NCBI RefSeq assembly: GCF_022810405.1 | Contig: NZ_JALGQE010000001.1 | Coordinates: 186,001 to 250,000 of the forward strand | Direction: 5' to 3' | Length of the DNA: 64,000 nucleotides | From: Rhodococcus sp. ARC_M5 | Lineage (GTDB): Bacteria > Actinomycetota > Actinomycetes > Mycobacteriales > Mycobacteriaceae | Part shown: positions 18,616-26,547 of the stretch, in pieces | How positions within the stretch are numbered: the stretch's first letter is position 1 | How the letters are laid out: every line of letters starts with the position of its first letter | Program-made: the position numbers and the translations under genes | Notes under the pieces: model-generated | Told to the model about the DNA's origin: nothing | Seen by the model: the letters and a program-made list of their open reading frames with translations, nothing else | Database searches by the model: none

Positions 18616-19298
18616 AGGCGCTTCTGTTCGATGTGTTCGGCACGGTGGTCGATTGGCGCACCAGCGTGGCCCGCGAGGTCGAATCGGTGTGTGGTTCCGA
18701 CGTCGACAGCCATGCATTTGCCGACCGCTGGCGCAGCCTGTATCAACCGGCGATGGAACAGGTTCGATCGGGCAGTCGACCGTTCACCCGACTCGATGTA
18801 CTGCATCTCGAGTCTCTTCGAGTCGTACTGTCGGAGTTCGATGTTCGGCTCGACGACAGTGATGTCGCATCCTTGAATCACGCCTGGCATCGGTTGGATC
18901 CATGGCCGGACTCGGTGCCTGGGCTCACCCGGCTCCGCACCGAATTCATCGTCGCTCCGCTCTCCAACGGAAACATCTCGCTGCTGCTGGACATGGCCAA
19001 GAATGCCGGACTGCCCTGGGATGCGATCCTCGGCGCGGAACCGGTACAGGCGTACAAGCCCATGCCCGACGCGTATCTCCGCACCGCGGACATTCTGGGT
19101 GTCGAGCCGAGCGAGTGCATGATGGTGGCCGCACACAACAGCGATCTCGCTGCGGCCGCGGACTGTGGCTTCGCAACTGCATTCGTCGCCCGTCCACTCG
19201 AACACGGGCCGAGTCAGACTGCCGACCTCGTTGCGGAGTCGGACTGGACCTACAGCGTCGACTCGATCGAGTCTCTCGCAACGCAATTGGGCTGCTGA
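18612..19298 (+). CDS. Haloacid dehalogenase type II (HAD hydrolase)
   Basis: A 228-residue HAD-superfamily enzyme of the L-2-haloacid dehalogenase type. Motifs are the nucleophile D7 in DVFGT, SNGN (118-121), K149 in AYKPMPDAY, and HNSD (175-178). The family removes halide from 2-haloalkanoic acids, but many members are phosphatases of unknown substrate. The start is TTG 18612, with AAGGA upstream, overlapping the previous stop (TTGA). A perfect short hairpin lies across its 3' end. Confidence 0.8.
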   Translation: MKALLFDVFGTVVDWRTSVAREVESVCGSDVDSHAFADRWRSLYQPAMEQVRSGSRPFTRLDVLHLESLRVVLSEFDVRLDDSDVASLNHAWHRLDPWPDSVPGLTRLRTEFIVAPLSNGNISLLLDMAKNAGLPWDAILGAEPVQAYKPMPDAYLRTADILGVEPSECMMVAAHNSDLAAAADCGFATAFVARPLEHGPSQTADLVAESDWTYSVDSIESLATQLGC

Positions 19299-19310
19299 CA
19301 GCACCTGTCA
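19296..19310. terminator. Short hairpin between convergent genes
   Basis: TGACAG-CAC-CTGTCA, a perfect 6-bp stem spanning the stop codons of the HAD gene and the convergent kinase-like gene. It could serve both directions. Confidence 0.35.
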
Positions 19311-19871
19311 CGTCAGCGGAATCAGCTGGTGCGCGATCCACGCGTCCACATCCCGGTGCGAACGGAAGCGAACAATCGTCAGCTCTGGGCAGCGCACACT
19401 CAGTCGCTGCACCCGCTCGGTCGTCAACCGGTAGGTGCTCCAGGCCCACCGGACGATGTACTCGCGATCGAAGAAGATTCGGTGCAACGGCGGTTCGATG
19501 TTCCCGTTCCACAGCTCCTGCCTACCGAACCTACGACGGAGTGTGCGAACGATGACCTGCCGGATGATTGTTCGACGCGGTAGGTCGAGCCACAGGAACA
19601 GCTCGGCTCGATCGGCGAGACGGTCACGGACGATGTTGTACTGCCACTCGGTGACCCACGACGGGCGTGCAAGAAACTCGTCGACATCGCGCTCGAACGT
19701 CGGACGCGGCGTCCAGTTCGGGCCGTGGAACAAGCTGTCGATCTCGACGTGTTCGATGTCGAGCAAGGACCCGATGCGAGCGGCCAGCGTGGTCTTTCCG
19801 GAACCGGATGTCCCCGCGACGACGATCCTCGCGGGGCGACGGGACACTGCATCGTGCGGTCCGAGAATCAC
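19308..19871 (-). CDS. P-loop kinase-like ATPase (FlaR/adenylate-kinase-like)
   Basis: A 187-residue P-loop protein with Walker A GTSGSGKTT (20-28) close to the N-terminus. It then has the short-kinase features HVEIDSLFHGPNW and WLDLPRR, and Arg-rich lid-like helices (RTLRRRFGRQELWNG). This matches proteins annotated as topology modulation protein FlaR or adenylate kinase-like; the substrate is not known. The GTG start overlaps the end of the upstream gene by four bases, but a TACCGT hexamer also lies 7 bases upstream, so it could have its own start site. Confidence 0.75.
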   Translation of the reverse strand: MILGPHDAVSRRPARIVVAGTSGSGKTTLAARIGSLLDIEHVEIDSLFHGPNWTPRPTFERDVDEFLARPSWVTEWQYNIVRDRLADRAELFLWLDLPRRTIIRQVIVRTLRRRFGRQELWNGNIEPPLHRIFFDREYIVRWAWSTYRLTTERVQRLSVRCPELTIVRFRSHRDVDAWIAHQLIPLT

Positions 19872-20344
19872 GGAGAAGACGGTAGCGAATCGTGGGAACC
19901 GATAGGTCGTCGACTACGTCGAATGATTGCCACGATCCCGACCATCAGGGGCAACTGCAGAAAAACGATGGCGTTGAGAGCGTCGTTCGGAAGAGGCAGG
20001 TAATCGAAGAACTGGGCCGTTCCGGTCACGATGAGCACCAGGTAGGACAGTTGCATCGACAGCATGTGCCGTCGCACCCAACCCGCTCGAGAGCGCCCGA
20101 ACACGGGCTGCCACCACCCGAACAGCACCAGCGCGGCCGTCAGGATCGACACTGCATGAAACACGCTCCAGCCGCCCCGCAGGTCGGTGATGAAGAACGA
20201 CGACGCGACCATCACCAGCAGGGCGACGCCGTACACACGCCCCCAGCGCCGGTGACGCGGCGTCCCTTTGCGCGCGAGCAGAATCACGGCCCCGAGCAGA
20301 ACCGACAGCAGCGCGGCCGAGATGTGCAGCACCGTGATCGGCAT
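19868..20344 (-). CDS. DUF2306-like four-helix membrane protein
   Basis: A 158-residue integral membrane protein with four to five hydrophobic helices: residues 5-24, 38-54, 62-80, 95-112 and 122-140. A conserved-looking His near the start (LHISAA) and HRRWGR and RRHMLSM between helices resemble DUF2306/YozB-type proteins, some of which are proposed heme or quinone binders. AAAGGTGG precedes the ATG. Function is unknown. Confidence 0.65.
   Translation of the reverse strand: MPITVLHISAALLSVLLGAVILLARKGTPRHRRWGRVYGVALLVMVASSFFITDLRGGWSVFHAVSILTAALVLFGWWQPVFGRSRAGWVRRHMLSMQLSYLVLIVTGTAQFFDYLPLPNDALNAIVFLQLPLMVGIVAIIRRSRRPIGSHDSLPSSP
19879..19884 (-). promoter_or_regulatory. Possible -10 element for leaderless P-loop gene
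   Basis: TACCGT on the minus strand ends 7 bases before the GTG at 19871. It lies inside the 3' end of the preceding gene, so chance cannot be excluded. Confidence 0.3.
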
Positions 20345-20420
20345 CGGCCACCACCTTTCGCGGCCTCGACGCTACCGAATCGAGAGCGACGAGCGTGCTG
20401 TACCCGACTGGTTGCGCCCG

Positions 20421-21248
20421 CTACGGTTGGGCGTTCAGTGCCAGGATTGCCTGCGCCATGTTGTTCACGAACTCTCGACGTGGCATCTCGGGCAGCCGGT
20501 CGAGTGAAAGGTACGGGTTCAGGTCTTCGAGCTCGACCAACAGCAGCGCTCCGTCGGCGGTGCGGCATGCGTCGACCCGGGTGATTCCGTGGTCGATGTC
20601 GTTCCAGTCGACGAATCGTTGCGCGAACTCTTCGTCCTGAGCAGTAGTCGAGTACGGCTCCAAGTCCCAGCGTCGGCCGGGGTCCGGAGCGTACAAGGAG
20701 TATTGCAACGTGCGGTCGATGAAGTAGAACGACACTTCGTACACGAAATCGATTCGCGGCTGAATCAGGCTGCCCGGCTCTGCTTCCGATAATTCGGCGC
20801 GCTCGACATGACGCATGCCGATCGAGTCGGCACCCCATTTCGGTTTCACCACATAGGTATTCACCTCGGGTAAACGCGAGACGTCCTGCGGGTCGTCGAC
20901 GGTAGGGATGACCGGAAAACCATCTGCGAAAAGATCGACCAGGTACTGCTTCCCTCGCTGGTCGCCTTTCCCGGTGAGCTGGGTGAAGACCCTCGTTCCG
21001 TTCTCGCGCGTACGACGAGCAAACGCGTCGAAAGCATCCTGGTAACCCAGCACGGGCCCGGAGTTCCGGACCACGACAACATCGAAGGCGTCCATCAGCG
21101 CACGCGCTTCGAGTGGATGACACAGCGCAATGTCGACCCACTCGCGGAGCTGTGACGACAGAAAAATATCTTTGTCGCAATAGCGTCGGCCCTTCGACAG
21201 ATACGCCAGGTCGGTGACGAAGAGAACGCGTGGGCGGGGTGCATGCAT
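20421..21248 (-). CDS. ATP-grasp-like protein, unknown ligase
   Basis: A 275-residue protein that I read as a compact ATP-grasp enzyme of the kind that joins a carboxylate to an amine. Supporting features are a pre-ATP-grasp-like fold at the start (VLFVTDLAYLSKGRRYCDKD), VVKPKWGADSIG (nucleotide-binding strand with Lys), a middle QPRIDFVYEVSFYFID, and the metal-binding ALLLVELEDLNPYLSL near the C-terminus (Glu and Asn spacing). DcsG/RimK-like proteins have this arrangement. It is not next to an obvious peptide or biosynthetic partner. TAGGAT lies 7 bases before the ATG. Confidence 0.6.
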   Translation of the reverse strand: MHAPRPRVLFVTDLAYLSKGRRYCDKDIFLSSQLREWVDIALCHPLEARALMDAFDVVVVRNSGPVLGYQDAFDAFARRTRENGTRVFTQLTGKGDQRGKQYLVDLFADGFPVIPTVDDPQDVSRLPEVNTYVVKPKWGADSIGMRHVERAELSEAEPGSLIQPRIDFVYEVSFYFIDRTLQYSLYAPDPGRRWDLEPYSTTAQDEEFAQRFVDWNDIDHGITRVDACRTADGALLLVELEDLNPYLSLDRLPEMPRREFVNNMAQAILALNAQP

Positions 21249-21255
21249 CGGGCAA

Positions 21256-21261
21256 ATCCTA
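21256..21261 (-). promoter_or_regulatory. -10 element for leaderless ATP-grasp gene
   Basis: TAGGAT on the minus strand ends 7 bases before the ATG at 21248; no ribosome-binding site is seen. Confidence 0.5.
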
Positions 21262-21275
21262 CCGGTCTCGAGACG

Positions 21276-21917
21276 TCACGATGTTCGCTTGCGGGCCAAC
21301 AGAAATGCCTGCGATGTCGACTCGTATCCCATCGGAGCTCGATGCACGCGCACGTCCACCTCGAAGTCTGCGTCGACGAGCATGCTCACGACCGCGTCGG
21401 GGTCGAGTCGGTATGCGTCGTACGAGACCGAATGTCCGTAGACATGTTCGAGCCGCACTCGCTCGTCGCCGGACTGAAATGCCAGTAGCAGTGGACCGTT
21501 CGGCCTCAGCACTCGATGCAGTTCGGCGAACACGGCAGGCAGGTGCGATGGTGGAGTGTGGATGATCGAGTACCAGGCGACGATCCCCGCCAGGGTGCTG
21601 TCCCCCGCGTCCATTACCTCCATCGATCCGACCTCGAATCGCAGGTATGGGTGTTCGCGCCGCGCGACCTCGATCATGTTGGGCGACAAATCCATTCCTG
21701 CTACGTCGACGCCGAGACGGTGCAAATGTTCGGTGATGCGGCCGGTTCCGCATCCCACTTCGAGAACGCCGCCGCTCGACACTCGGTCCGCGAATGTCGC
21801 CAACAGTCCGTGCTCGAGATGTCGCCCGTCGAGTTCGTCACGAACGAGGTCGGCGTAGCTCTCGGCGACGGTGTCGTAGGCGGCCCTCGTCATCGAAACA
21901 TGCTGCTGCTCGGTCAC
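21276..21917 (-). CDS. Class I SAM-dependent methyltransferase
   Basis: A 213-residue methyltransferase with motif I EVGCGTGR (53-60), the acidic end of strand 2 in GMDLSPNMIEVARR, and the later YSIIHTPPSHLPAVFAELHR segment typical of UbiE/Coq5-like small-molecule methyltransferases. The acceptor is unknown. The GTG start at 21917 has TACCGT 7 bases upstream on the minus strand. The upstream VOC gene ends only 5 bases before it, so this promoter overlaps coding sequence and cotranscription is also possible. Confidence 0.8.
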   Translation of the reverse strand: MTEQQHVSMTRAAYDTVAESYADLVRDELDGRHLEHGLLATFADRVSSGGVLEVGCGTGRITEHLHRLGVDVAGMDLSPNMIEVARREHPYLRFEVGSMEVMDAGDSTLAGIVAWYSIIHTPPSHLPAVFAELHRVLRPNGPLLLAFQSGDERVRLEHVYGHSVSYDAYRLDPDAVVSMLVDADFEVDVRVHRAPMGYESTSQAFLLARKRTS

Positions 21918-21922
21918 AATGG

Positions 21923-22324
21923 CTACGGTACCGGCTCACCCGGCGTCGGCAGGTACGAGTGCGTCAGCATCTCGAAGAAGTGCCCGGTCGGGTCGCGGAA
22001 GTACACTCCGCGGCCACCGTGGTCGGTGTTGACAGTGCCGGGTTCGGTCATCCGAGGATCGGCCCAGTGCTCGACGCCCCGGTCGACCAGCCTGGTGTAG
22101 GCCGCGTCGAACAGATCGTCGCTGACCCGAAACGCATAGTGCTGAAACTGAATATCATCGAAAGGGGGCTCGGCGAATTGAACGAGCGTGCCGTCGGTGA
22201 GTTGGACGTTGACGAACGGCCCCCATGACGGCGCCTCTGGCAGTGCGAACACGTCGCGAAAGAATGCCGCAGAATCGGAACTGTTCTTCGCAACGATGAT
22301 GGTGTGATCGAACGAAATGGACAT
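21923..22324 (-). CDS. VOC-family (glyoxalase-like) protein
   Basis: A 133-residue vicinal-oxygen-chelate protein with two beta-alpha-beta-beta-beta repeats. Likely metal ligands are the early His in FDHTIIV, the mid-protein His in FQHYAFRV, and the late Glu in HFFEMLTHSY. Family members include glyoxalase I, fosfomycin-resistance enzymes and dioxygenases; the substrate here cannot be assigned. AGGAGG lies upstream of the ATG. The open frame continues far upstream, but that part runs against the hydrolase gene at 22493. Confidence 0.78.
   Translation of the reverse strand: MSISFDHTIIVAKNSSDSAAFFRDVFALPEAPSWGPFVNVQLTDGTLVQFAEPPFDDIQFQHYAFRVSDDLFDAAYTRLVDRGVEHWADPRMTEPGTVNTDHGGRGVYFRDPTGHFFEMLTHSYLPTPGEPVP
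21925..21930 (-). promoter_or_regulatory. -10 element for methyltransferase gene
   Basis: TACCGT on the minus strand ends 7 bases before the GTG at 21917. It overlaps the last codons of the VOC-family gene. Confidence 0.35.
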
Positions 22325-22492
22325 GCGCTGCCTCCTGGGCAGTACGACGCCTCCATGCCTGACGCAGTCCGTCATCGGCACGCGACGCTGCCGACGATGC
22401 TCGCACGGACCCCGAAACGGAGTCAACCGGTGACTTCGCGGCCCCGATTCGGTCTTCTTCGATGACAGCATTGCCGAGGAGAGGAACCCAGC

Positions 22493-23053
22493 ATGGTCGG
22501 TCGACTTCTGTTCGTTCACGGTGCCGGCGGATTTCTCGACGACGCGGAGCTGGCGCACGGGTTGGCTCGAGCTCTGCGCCTCGACCTTCGGATGCCGGAG
22601 CTGTCCGACACCGCCATGGGTTTCGAAGACTGGGCCGCGCCGGTTCGGCAGCAACTGGACCAGCTTGGACCCGACGATGCGGTGATTGCGCATTCCTTCG
22701 GCGCTTCGGTCCTCGTCGGGGTCTTGGCAGAACATCGCCGGGAACGGCCCACACGGGCCACCCTGTTGGCGATGCCGGACTGGACTCCGTGTGGGTGGGA
22801 CGTGGCCGACTACGCGTTCACCGACCCGGAGCCCGAGACCGACCTGACGCTGGTCCACTGCCAGGACGACGACGTGGTTCCCGTTTCTCATCTGGCGCTG
22901 AACTCGAAGGCTCTCCCGTCGGCGACAGTGGTCGAGTTCCCGACCGGTGGTCATCAGTTCGACGGCATGATCGACGCCGTTGCCGCCGAGATCCGCGGAA
23001 TCGGGCGTCCCCGCGGGGACGCTTTTACTGGTCCCGATCCTCGTAGTCGATGA
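22493..23053 (+). CDS. Alpha/beta hydrolase (RBBP9/YdeN-like)
   Basis: A 186-residue small serine hydrolase. It opens with LLFVHGAGG (oxyanion region). The nucleophile elbow is HSFGAS (S68). The acid is among D125-D127 in QDDDVVP, and the base is H154 in TGGHQF. This matches the compact RBBP9/YdeN family (serine hydrolases with poorly known substrates). GGAGAGGA lies about 8 bases upstream of the ATG. It stands alone between divergent and convergent neighbours. Confidence 0.8.
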   Translation: MVGRLLFVHGAGGFLDDAELAHGLARALRLDLRMPELSDTAMGFEDWAAPVRQQLDQLGPDDAVIAHSFGASVLVGVLAEHRRERPTRATLLAMPDWTPCGWDVADYAFTDPEPETDLTLVHCQDDDVVPVSHLALNSKALPSATVVEFPTGGHQFDGMIDAVAAEIRGIGRPRGDAFTGPDPRSR

Positions 23054-23092
23054 CGAGACCGACTCGGTCGAGCATGCAGGCTGGGTGTCCGC

Positions 23093-23626
23093 TCACCGAT
23101 AGTCGTGATCGATTCCCGTTGCCCAGTGCGAACATTCGACGGCAATCACGTCGTCTCTTCCCCGCAGGAAATCCCGGGCACCGGAGTCTCCCGACGCCGA
23201 TGCCACGGCTGCCTCGACATGTCGACGCGCCAGCACGACCGGATGGCCGGGGCGGCCGTCGAACACTGCCCTGGCGAGGCCGGTTTTCTGCGCTGCGGCG
23301 AGTACTGCCTGCACCACCTCGGGTCCGACGTCCGGGGTATCGACCACGTGCACCACCGCGTACTCCGCGTCCGACACCGCCGACAGCCCGGCGGTGAAGG
23401 AGGCACTCATACCCTGGTGCCAGTCGGGTGTGTCTACCGCGATCACGCCGTCGGGCATGGGGGCATCCGCCGCGCCCAGCACCACGACCACACGATCGCA
23501 GCCGCCGTCGCGCAGTGCCTGCACCGCTGTCCTCAGCCACAGCCCGTCGTGGGCGAGAACTTTGGGCGATCCGTATCGCGTTCCGGCGCCGGCGGCCAGT
23601 AGCACTCCGACGGCAACGTCCGACAC
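23093..23626 (-). CDS. MocA-like nucleotidyltransferase (Moco cytidylyltransferase)
   Basis: A 177-residue GT-A-fold nucleotidyltransferase with the signature LLAAGAGTRYGSPKVL (9-24), where the Gly-rich loop and Lys bind the nucleotide. It then has VVVLGAAD, VVHVVDTPDVGPEVV (metal-binding Asp) and GRPGHPVVLARRH, which together are MobA/MocA family features. MocA turns molybdopterin into its cytosine dinucleotide form for xanthine-dehydrogenase-type enzymes. Its closeness to the purine genes and the xanthine dehydrogenase at 29904-33427 supports that role. I chose GTG 23626, preceded by AAAGGAA; the frame could start at 23695. Confidence 0.75.
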   Translation of the reverse strand: MSDVAVGVLLAAGAGTRYGSPKVLAHDGLWLRTAVQALRDGGCDRVVVVLGAADAPMPDGVIAVDTPDWHQGMSASFTAGLSAVSDAEYAVVHVVDTPDVGPEVVQAVLAAAQKTGLARAVFDGRPGHPVVLARRHVEAAVASASGDSGARDFLRGRDDVIAVECSHWATGIDHDYR

Positions 23627-23804
23627 GATCGTTCCTTTCGCTCTCGATTGGAGTCTTGGATGTTCGCACAACATCCGACTCGAGTACGTCGACAAGTTTG
23701 TGCGCGCTCGACTAGCGAGGATAGGCGCGATGACTGATTCTTAGTGCACTTCTCCTGCAGCGTCGCAGGAATCCTGCCCTGTTGCTTCCGCGAGGTGCCC
23801 ACCC

Positions 23805-25709
23805 ATGTCCGTCAAGCCCACCACACGCAGACGTGTCCATCCTGTCGACGAAGTTCTCCCGGTTCCGAAGCTTGCCGCCTACGGGTTCCAACATGTCGTC
23901 GCGTTCTACGCAGGCGCTGTCTTGGTACCGATCATCATCGGCAGCGCGATCGGACTGACCAACGAACAACTGATTCACCTGATCAATGCGGATCTGTTCA
24001 CCTGCGGCATCGCATCGATCATTCAATCGGTCGGATTCTGGAAGGTCGGCGTCCGCCTGCCGCTCCTACAGGGTGTGACGTTCGCCGGTGTCTCTCCGGT
24101 GATCGCGATCGCGATGGCGAACGGCGGCGGCACCGAGGGGTTGCTGTACGTCTACGGTGCCGTCATCGTCGCCGGTCTCGTCACGTTCTTCATGGCTCCG
24201 TATTTCAGCAAGCTGCTGCGCTTCTTCCCGCCCGTGGTGACCGGTACCGTCATCACGATCATCGGAGTGGCGCTGCTCCCCGTCGCAGTCAACGATGCAG
24301 TGACCAATCCTGCTACTCACGAACAGGATCCGTCCAACGGGCGGTGGATGGCCTACGCGATCGGCACGCTGCTGATCATCGTGCTGATCCAACGGTTCTT
24401 CAAGGGCTTCATGGCCACCATCGCGGTGCTGCTGGGCCTGGTGATCGGCAGTGCCGTCGCATTCGTCCTGGGAGACATGAATTTCGACGGCACCTCCGAG
24501 GCGTCCTGGATCGGCTTCACGCAGCCCTTCCTGTTCGGTGTGCCCAAATTCAGTGTCGTCGCGATCATTTCGATGATCGTCGTCATGCTCATCATCGCCG
24601 TCGAAACCACCGGCAGTGTGTATGCGACGGGTGAGATCGTCGGCAAGCGCATCAAGAAGGACGACATCGCAGCGACTCTGCGCGCGGACGGAGTAGCCAC
24701 CGTCATCGGCGGTACGTTCAACTCGTTCCCGTACACGGCCTTCTCGGAGAACGTCGGCCTGGTCCGCCTGACCGGTGTGCGCAGCCGGTGGGTGGTGGCC
24801 ACGGCCGGCGGCATCATGATTCTGCTCGGCCTGCTACCCAAGACGGCAGCCGTCGTCGCATCGATCCCACCCCCGGTGCTGGGCGGAGCCGCGCTCGCCC
24901 TCTTCGCGACCGTCGCCGTGGTCGGAATCCAGACACTGTCGAAGGTGGATTTCACCGATCACCGCAACCTGATCATCGTCGCCACAAGCCTCGGGCTCGC
25001 GATGCTCGTGACCATTCAACCGACGGTTTCCGAGGGTGTGCCCGATTGGCTGGAAATGTTGTTCGGCAGTGGCATCGTTCTCGGCGCGGTCTCCGCGATC
25101 GTGCTCAACGTGCTGTTCTTCCACATCGGCAACCGAGGTCAGGCCGTCGCTGGCGGTCCGGGGAAGGGCATCACCCTCGACACGGTCAACGAGATGTCCG
25201 CCGAGGACTTCGCTGCCACGTTCGGCGGCTTGGTGCAGGGCACCCCGTGGGTTGTCGAACGCGCCTACCAGCAGCGGCCTTTCGCCGATGCGCACGGTCT
25301 GCGCGAGGCCTTCCAGGAGGCACTGTTGGCCGGCACCACCGAGGAACAGATCGAGCTGATCAACAGCTACCCCGATCTCGGCAGCGAGGACGCCACCGGC
25401 ACCCTCAACGCGGCGGACCACGTCGGCTTGTCCAACCTGGAGGAGGACGAGCACGACAACATCGTCCAACTCGCCGCCGAATACCGCGAACACTTCGGCT
25501 TCCCGCTGGTGATCTGTGCACGGGAGACCGAACGTTACGATCGAGTCCTGGCCAACGGGTGGTCGCGCGTCGAGAACGCACCGTCGGCGGAGCGGTCGTT
25601 CGCGATGATCGAGATCGCCAAGATCGCGAACTACCGGTTCGACGATCTCGTGGCCGACGCCAACCCGATCGCGGCCGCGCGGTTCGGGCGCATCAACGAC
25701 TTCAGATAG
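23805..25709 (+). CDS. Xanthine/urate permease fused to OHCU-decarboxylase-like domain
   Basis: A 634-residue two-domain protein. Residues about 15-450 form a nucleobase:cation symporter-2 transporter with many hydrophobic helices; the opening YGFQHVVAFYAGAVLVPIII and the mid-protein ETTGSVYATGEIVG fit the xanthine/uric-acid group. Residues about 455-630 resemble 2-oxo-4-hydroxy-4-carboxy-5-ureidoimidazoline (OHCU) decarboxylase: GTPWVVERAY, HFGFPLVICARE, MIEIAKIANYRF. In that domain the family's HPDL/HPRIG catalytic His is Tyr (Y522 in NSYPDLG), and the downstream Glu-Gln of the SxxEQ motif reads Ala-Ala, so catalysis is doubtful. A separate intact decarboxylase gene follows 10 bases later. 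Confidence 0.85.
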   Translation: MSVKPTTRRRVHPVDEVLPVPKLAAYGFQHVVAFYAGAVLVPIIIGSAIGLTNEQLIHLINADLFTCGIASIIQSVGFWKVGVRLPLLQGVTFAGVSPVIAIAMANGGGTEGLLYVYGAVIVAGLVTFFMAPYFSKLLRFFPPVVTGTVITIIGVALLPVAVNDAVTNPATHEQDPSNGRWMAYAIGTLLIIVLIQRFFKGFMATIAVLLGLVIGSAVAFVLGDMNFDGTSEASWIGFTQPFLFGVPKFSVVAIISMIVVMLIIAVETTGSVYATGEIVGKRIKKDDIAATLRADGVATVIGGTFNSFPYTAFSENVGLVRLTGVRSRWVVATAGGIMILLGLLPKTAAVVASIPPPVLGGAALALFATVAVVGIQTLSKVDFTDHRNLIIVATSLGLAMLVTIQPTVSEGVPDWLEMLFGSGIVLGAVSAIVLNVLFFHIGNRGQAVAGGPGKGITLDTVNEMSAEDFAATFGGLVQGTPWVVERAYQQRPFADAHGLREAFQEALLAGTTEEQIELINSYPDLGSEDATGTLNAADHVGLSNLEEDEHDNIVQLAAEYREHFGFPLVICARETERYDRVLANGWSRVENAPSAERSFAMIEIAKIANYRFDDLVADANPIAAARFGRINDFR

Positions 25710-25719
25710 CGAGCGAGAT

Positions 25720-26223
25720 GTGCTGCACGAATGGATAGGGCTCGACGGGTTCAATCGGCTCAGTGATCGGCAGGCGATGCATGCACTCTACGAGTGCTGC
25801 GCATCGTCGATCTGGGCCCGTCGAGTGGCCCAGGGTCGCCCCTTCGACAGTCGAGACCTGCTGTTGGACAGAGCAGATCGAGTGCTCGCCGAGCTACCCG
25901 AGGCGGAGATCGACCACGCGCTCGACGGCCATCCCCGGATCGGCGGTAAGGCCGACAACCCGTCGTCGAAACGTGAGCAGGCTGCGGTGACGACCGCAGG
26001 CACCGAGGTACGCGAAAAGTTGGCGGCGAGAAACCGCGCGTACGAGGACAAGTTCGGGCACGTCTACCTGGTGTGCGCCACCGGCAGATCCGCGGAGGAC
26101 CTGCTCGCTATCCTCGAGGAGAGGCTCGACAACGATGCCGAAACCGAAAGACGGGTGCTCCGCGTGGAACTGGCCAAAATCAACCGAATTCGCCTCGGCC
26201 GCATGCTGGGTCCGGAACAGTGA
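25720..26223 (+). CDS. uraD: OHCU decarboxylase
   Basis: A 167-residue stand-alone OHCU decarboxylase, catalysing the last step from urate to S-allantoin. The catalytic motif GHPRIGG (H71) and the following KREQAAV (E86, Q87) are intact, and LVCATGRSAEDLLAILEERL plus the ELAKINRIRL tail complete the family pattern. The start is GTG 25720. It follows the permease-fusion gene by 10 bases and overlaps the next gene by four (GTGA), so permease, uraD, uraH and uricase form one operon. Confidence 0.88.
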   Translation: MLHEWIGLDGFNRLSDRQAMHALYECCASSIWARRVAQGRPFDSRDLLLDRADRVLAELPEAEIDHALDGHPRIGGKADNPSSKREQAAVTTAGTEVREKLAARNRAYEDKFGHVYLVCATGRSAEDLLAILEERLDNDAETERRVLRVELAKINRIRLGRMLGPEQ

Positions 26224-26546
26224 CCGGGCTGTCGACGCACGTACTCGACGCCACCTCGGGAACACCCGCGGTGGGAATGCGGGTGCGGCTGTTCCACCCC
26301 GAGAAGGGCGAGATCTCCACCGCCACCACCGACGGGGACGGCCGCATCGGGGAAGTCGTACCGGGGCCGATCGATCCGGGCATCTACCGACTCTCGTTCG
26401 ACACCGGCGACTATTTCGAGGCGACGAAGACACCGAGCTTCTACCCCGAGGTGTCGATCTCGTTCACCGTGACCGATCCCGATGCCCAGTATCACGTCCC
26501 ATTGCTGCTGTCCCCCTTTGCTTATTCGACCTATCGCGGGAGCTGA
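26220..26546 (+). CDS. uraH: 5-hydroxyisourate hydrolase (transthyretin-like)
   Basis: A 108-residue transthyretin-related protein that hydrolyses 5-hydroxyisourate, the product of urate oxidase, to OHCU. It has both family signatures: LSTHVLDATSGTPA at the N-terminus (with catalytic His7) and the C-terminal tetrapeptide YRGS (105-108). Its GTG start overlaps the uraD stop, and urate oxidase starts 1 base after its stop. No periplasmic signal is present, so it works in the cytosol. Confidence 0.92.
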   Translation: MTGLSTHVLDATSGTPAVGMRVRLFHPEKGEISTATTDGDGRIGEVVPGPIDPGIYRLSFDTGDYFEATKTPSFYPEVSISFTVTDPDAQYHVPLLLSPFAYSTYRGS

Positions 26547-26547
26547 C

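Noticed and set aside
23665-23704. Inverted repeat CGCACAA-N26-TTGTGCG between the MocA-like and permease genes
   Set aside because: Arms of 7 bp with a 26-base spacer are too weak to list as an operator without comparative support, though the divergent location is suggestive.
23805-26223. Frameshift or assembly error giving two UraD copies
   Set aside because: Both copies are in intact frames with their own start and are strongly diverged from each other, so an old duplication/fusion is more likely than an error.
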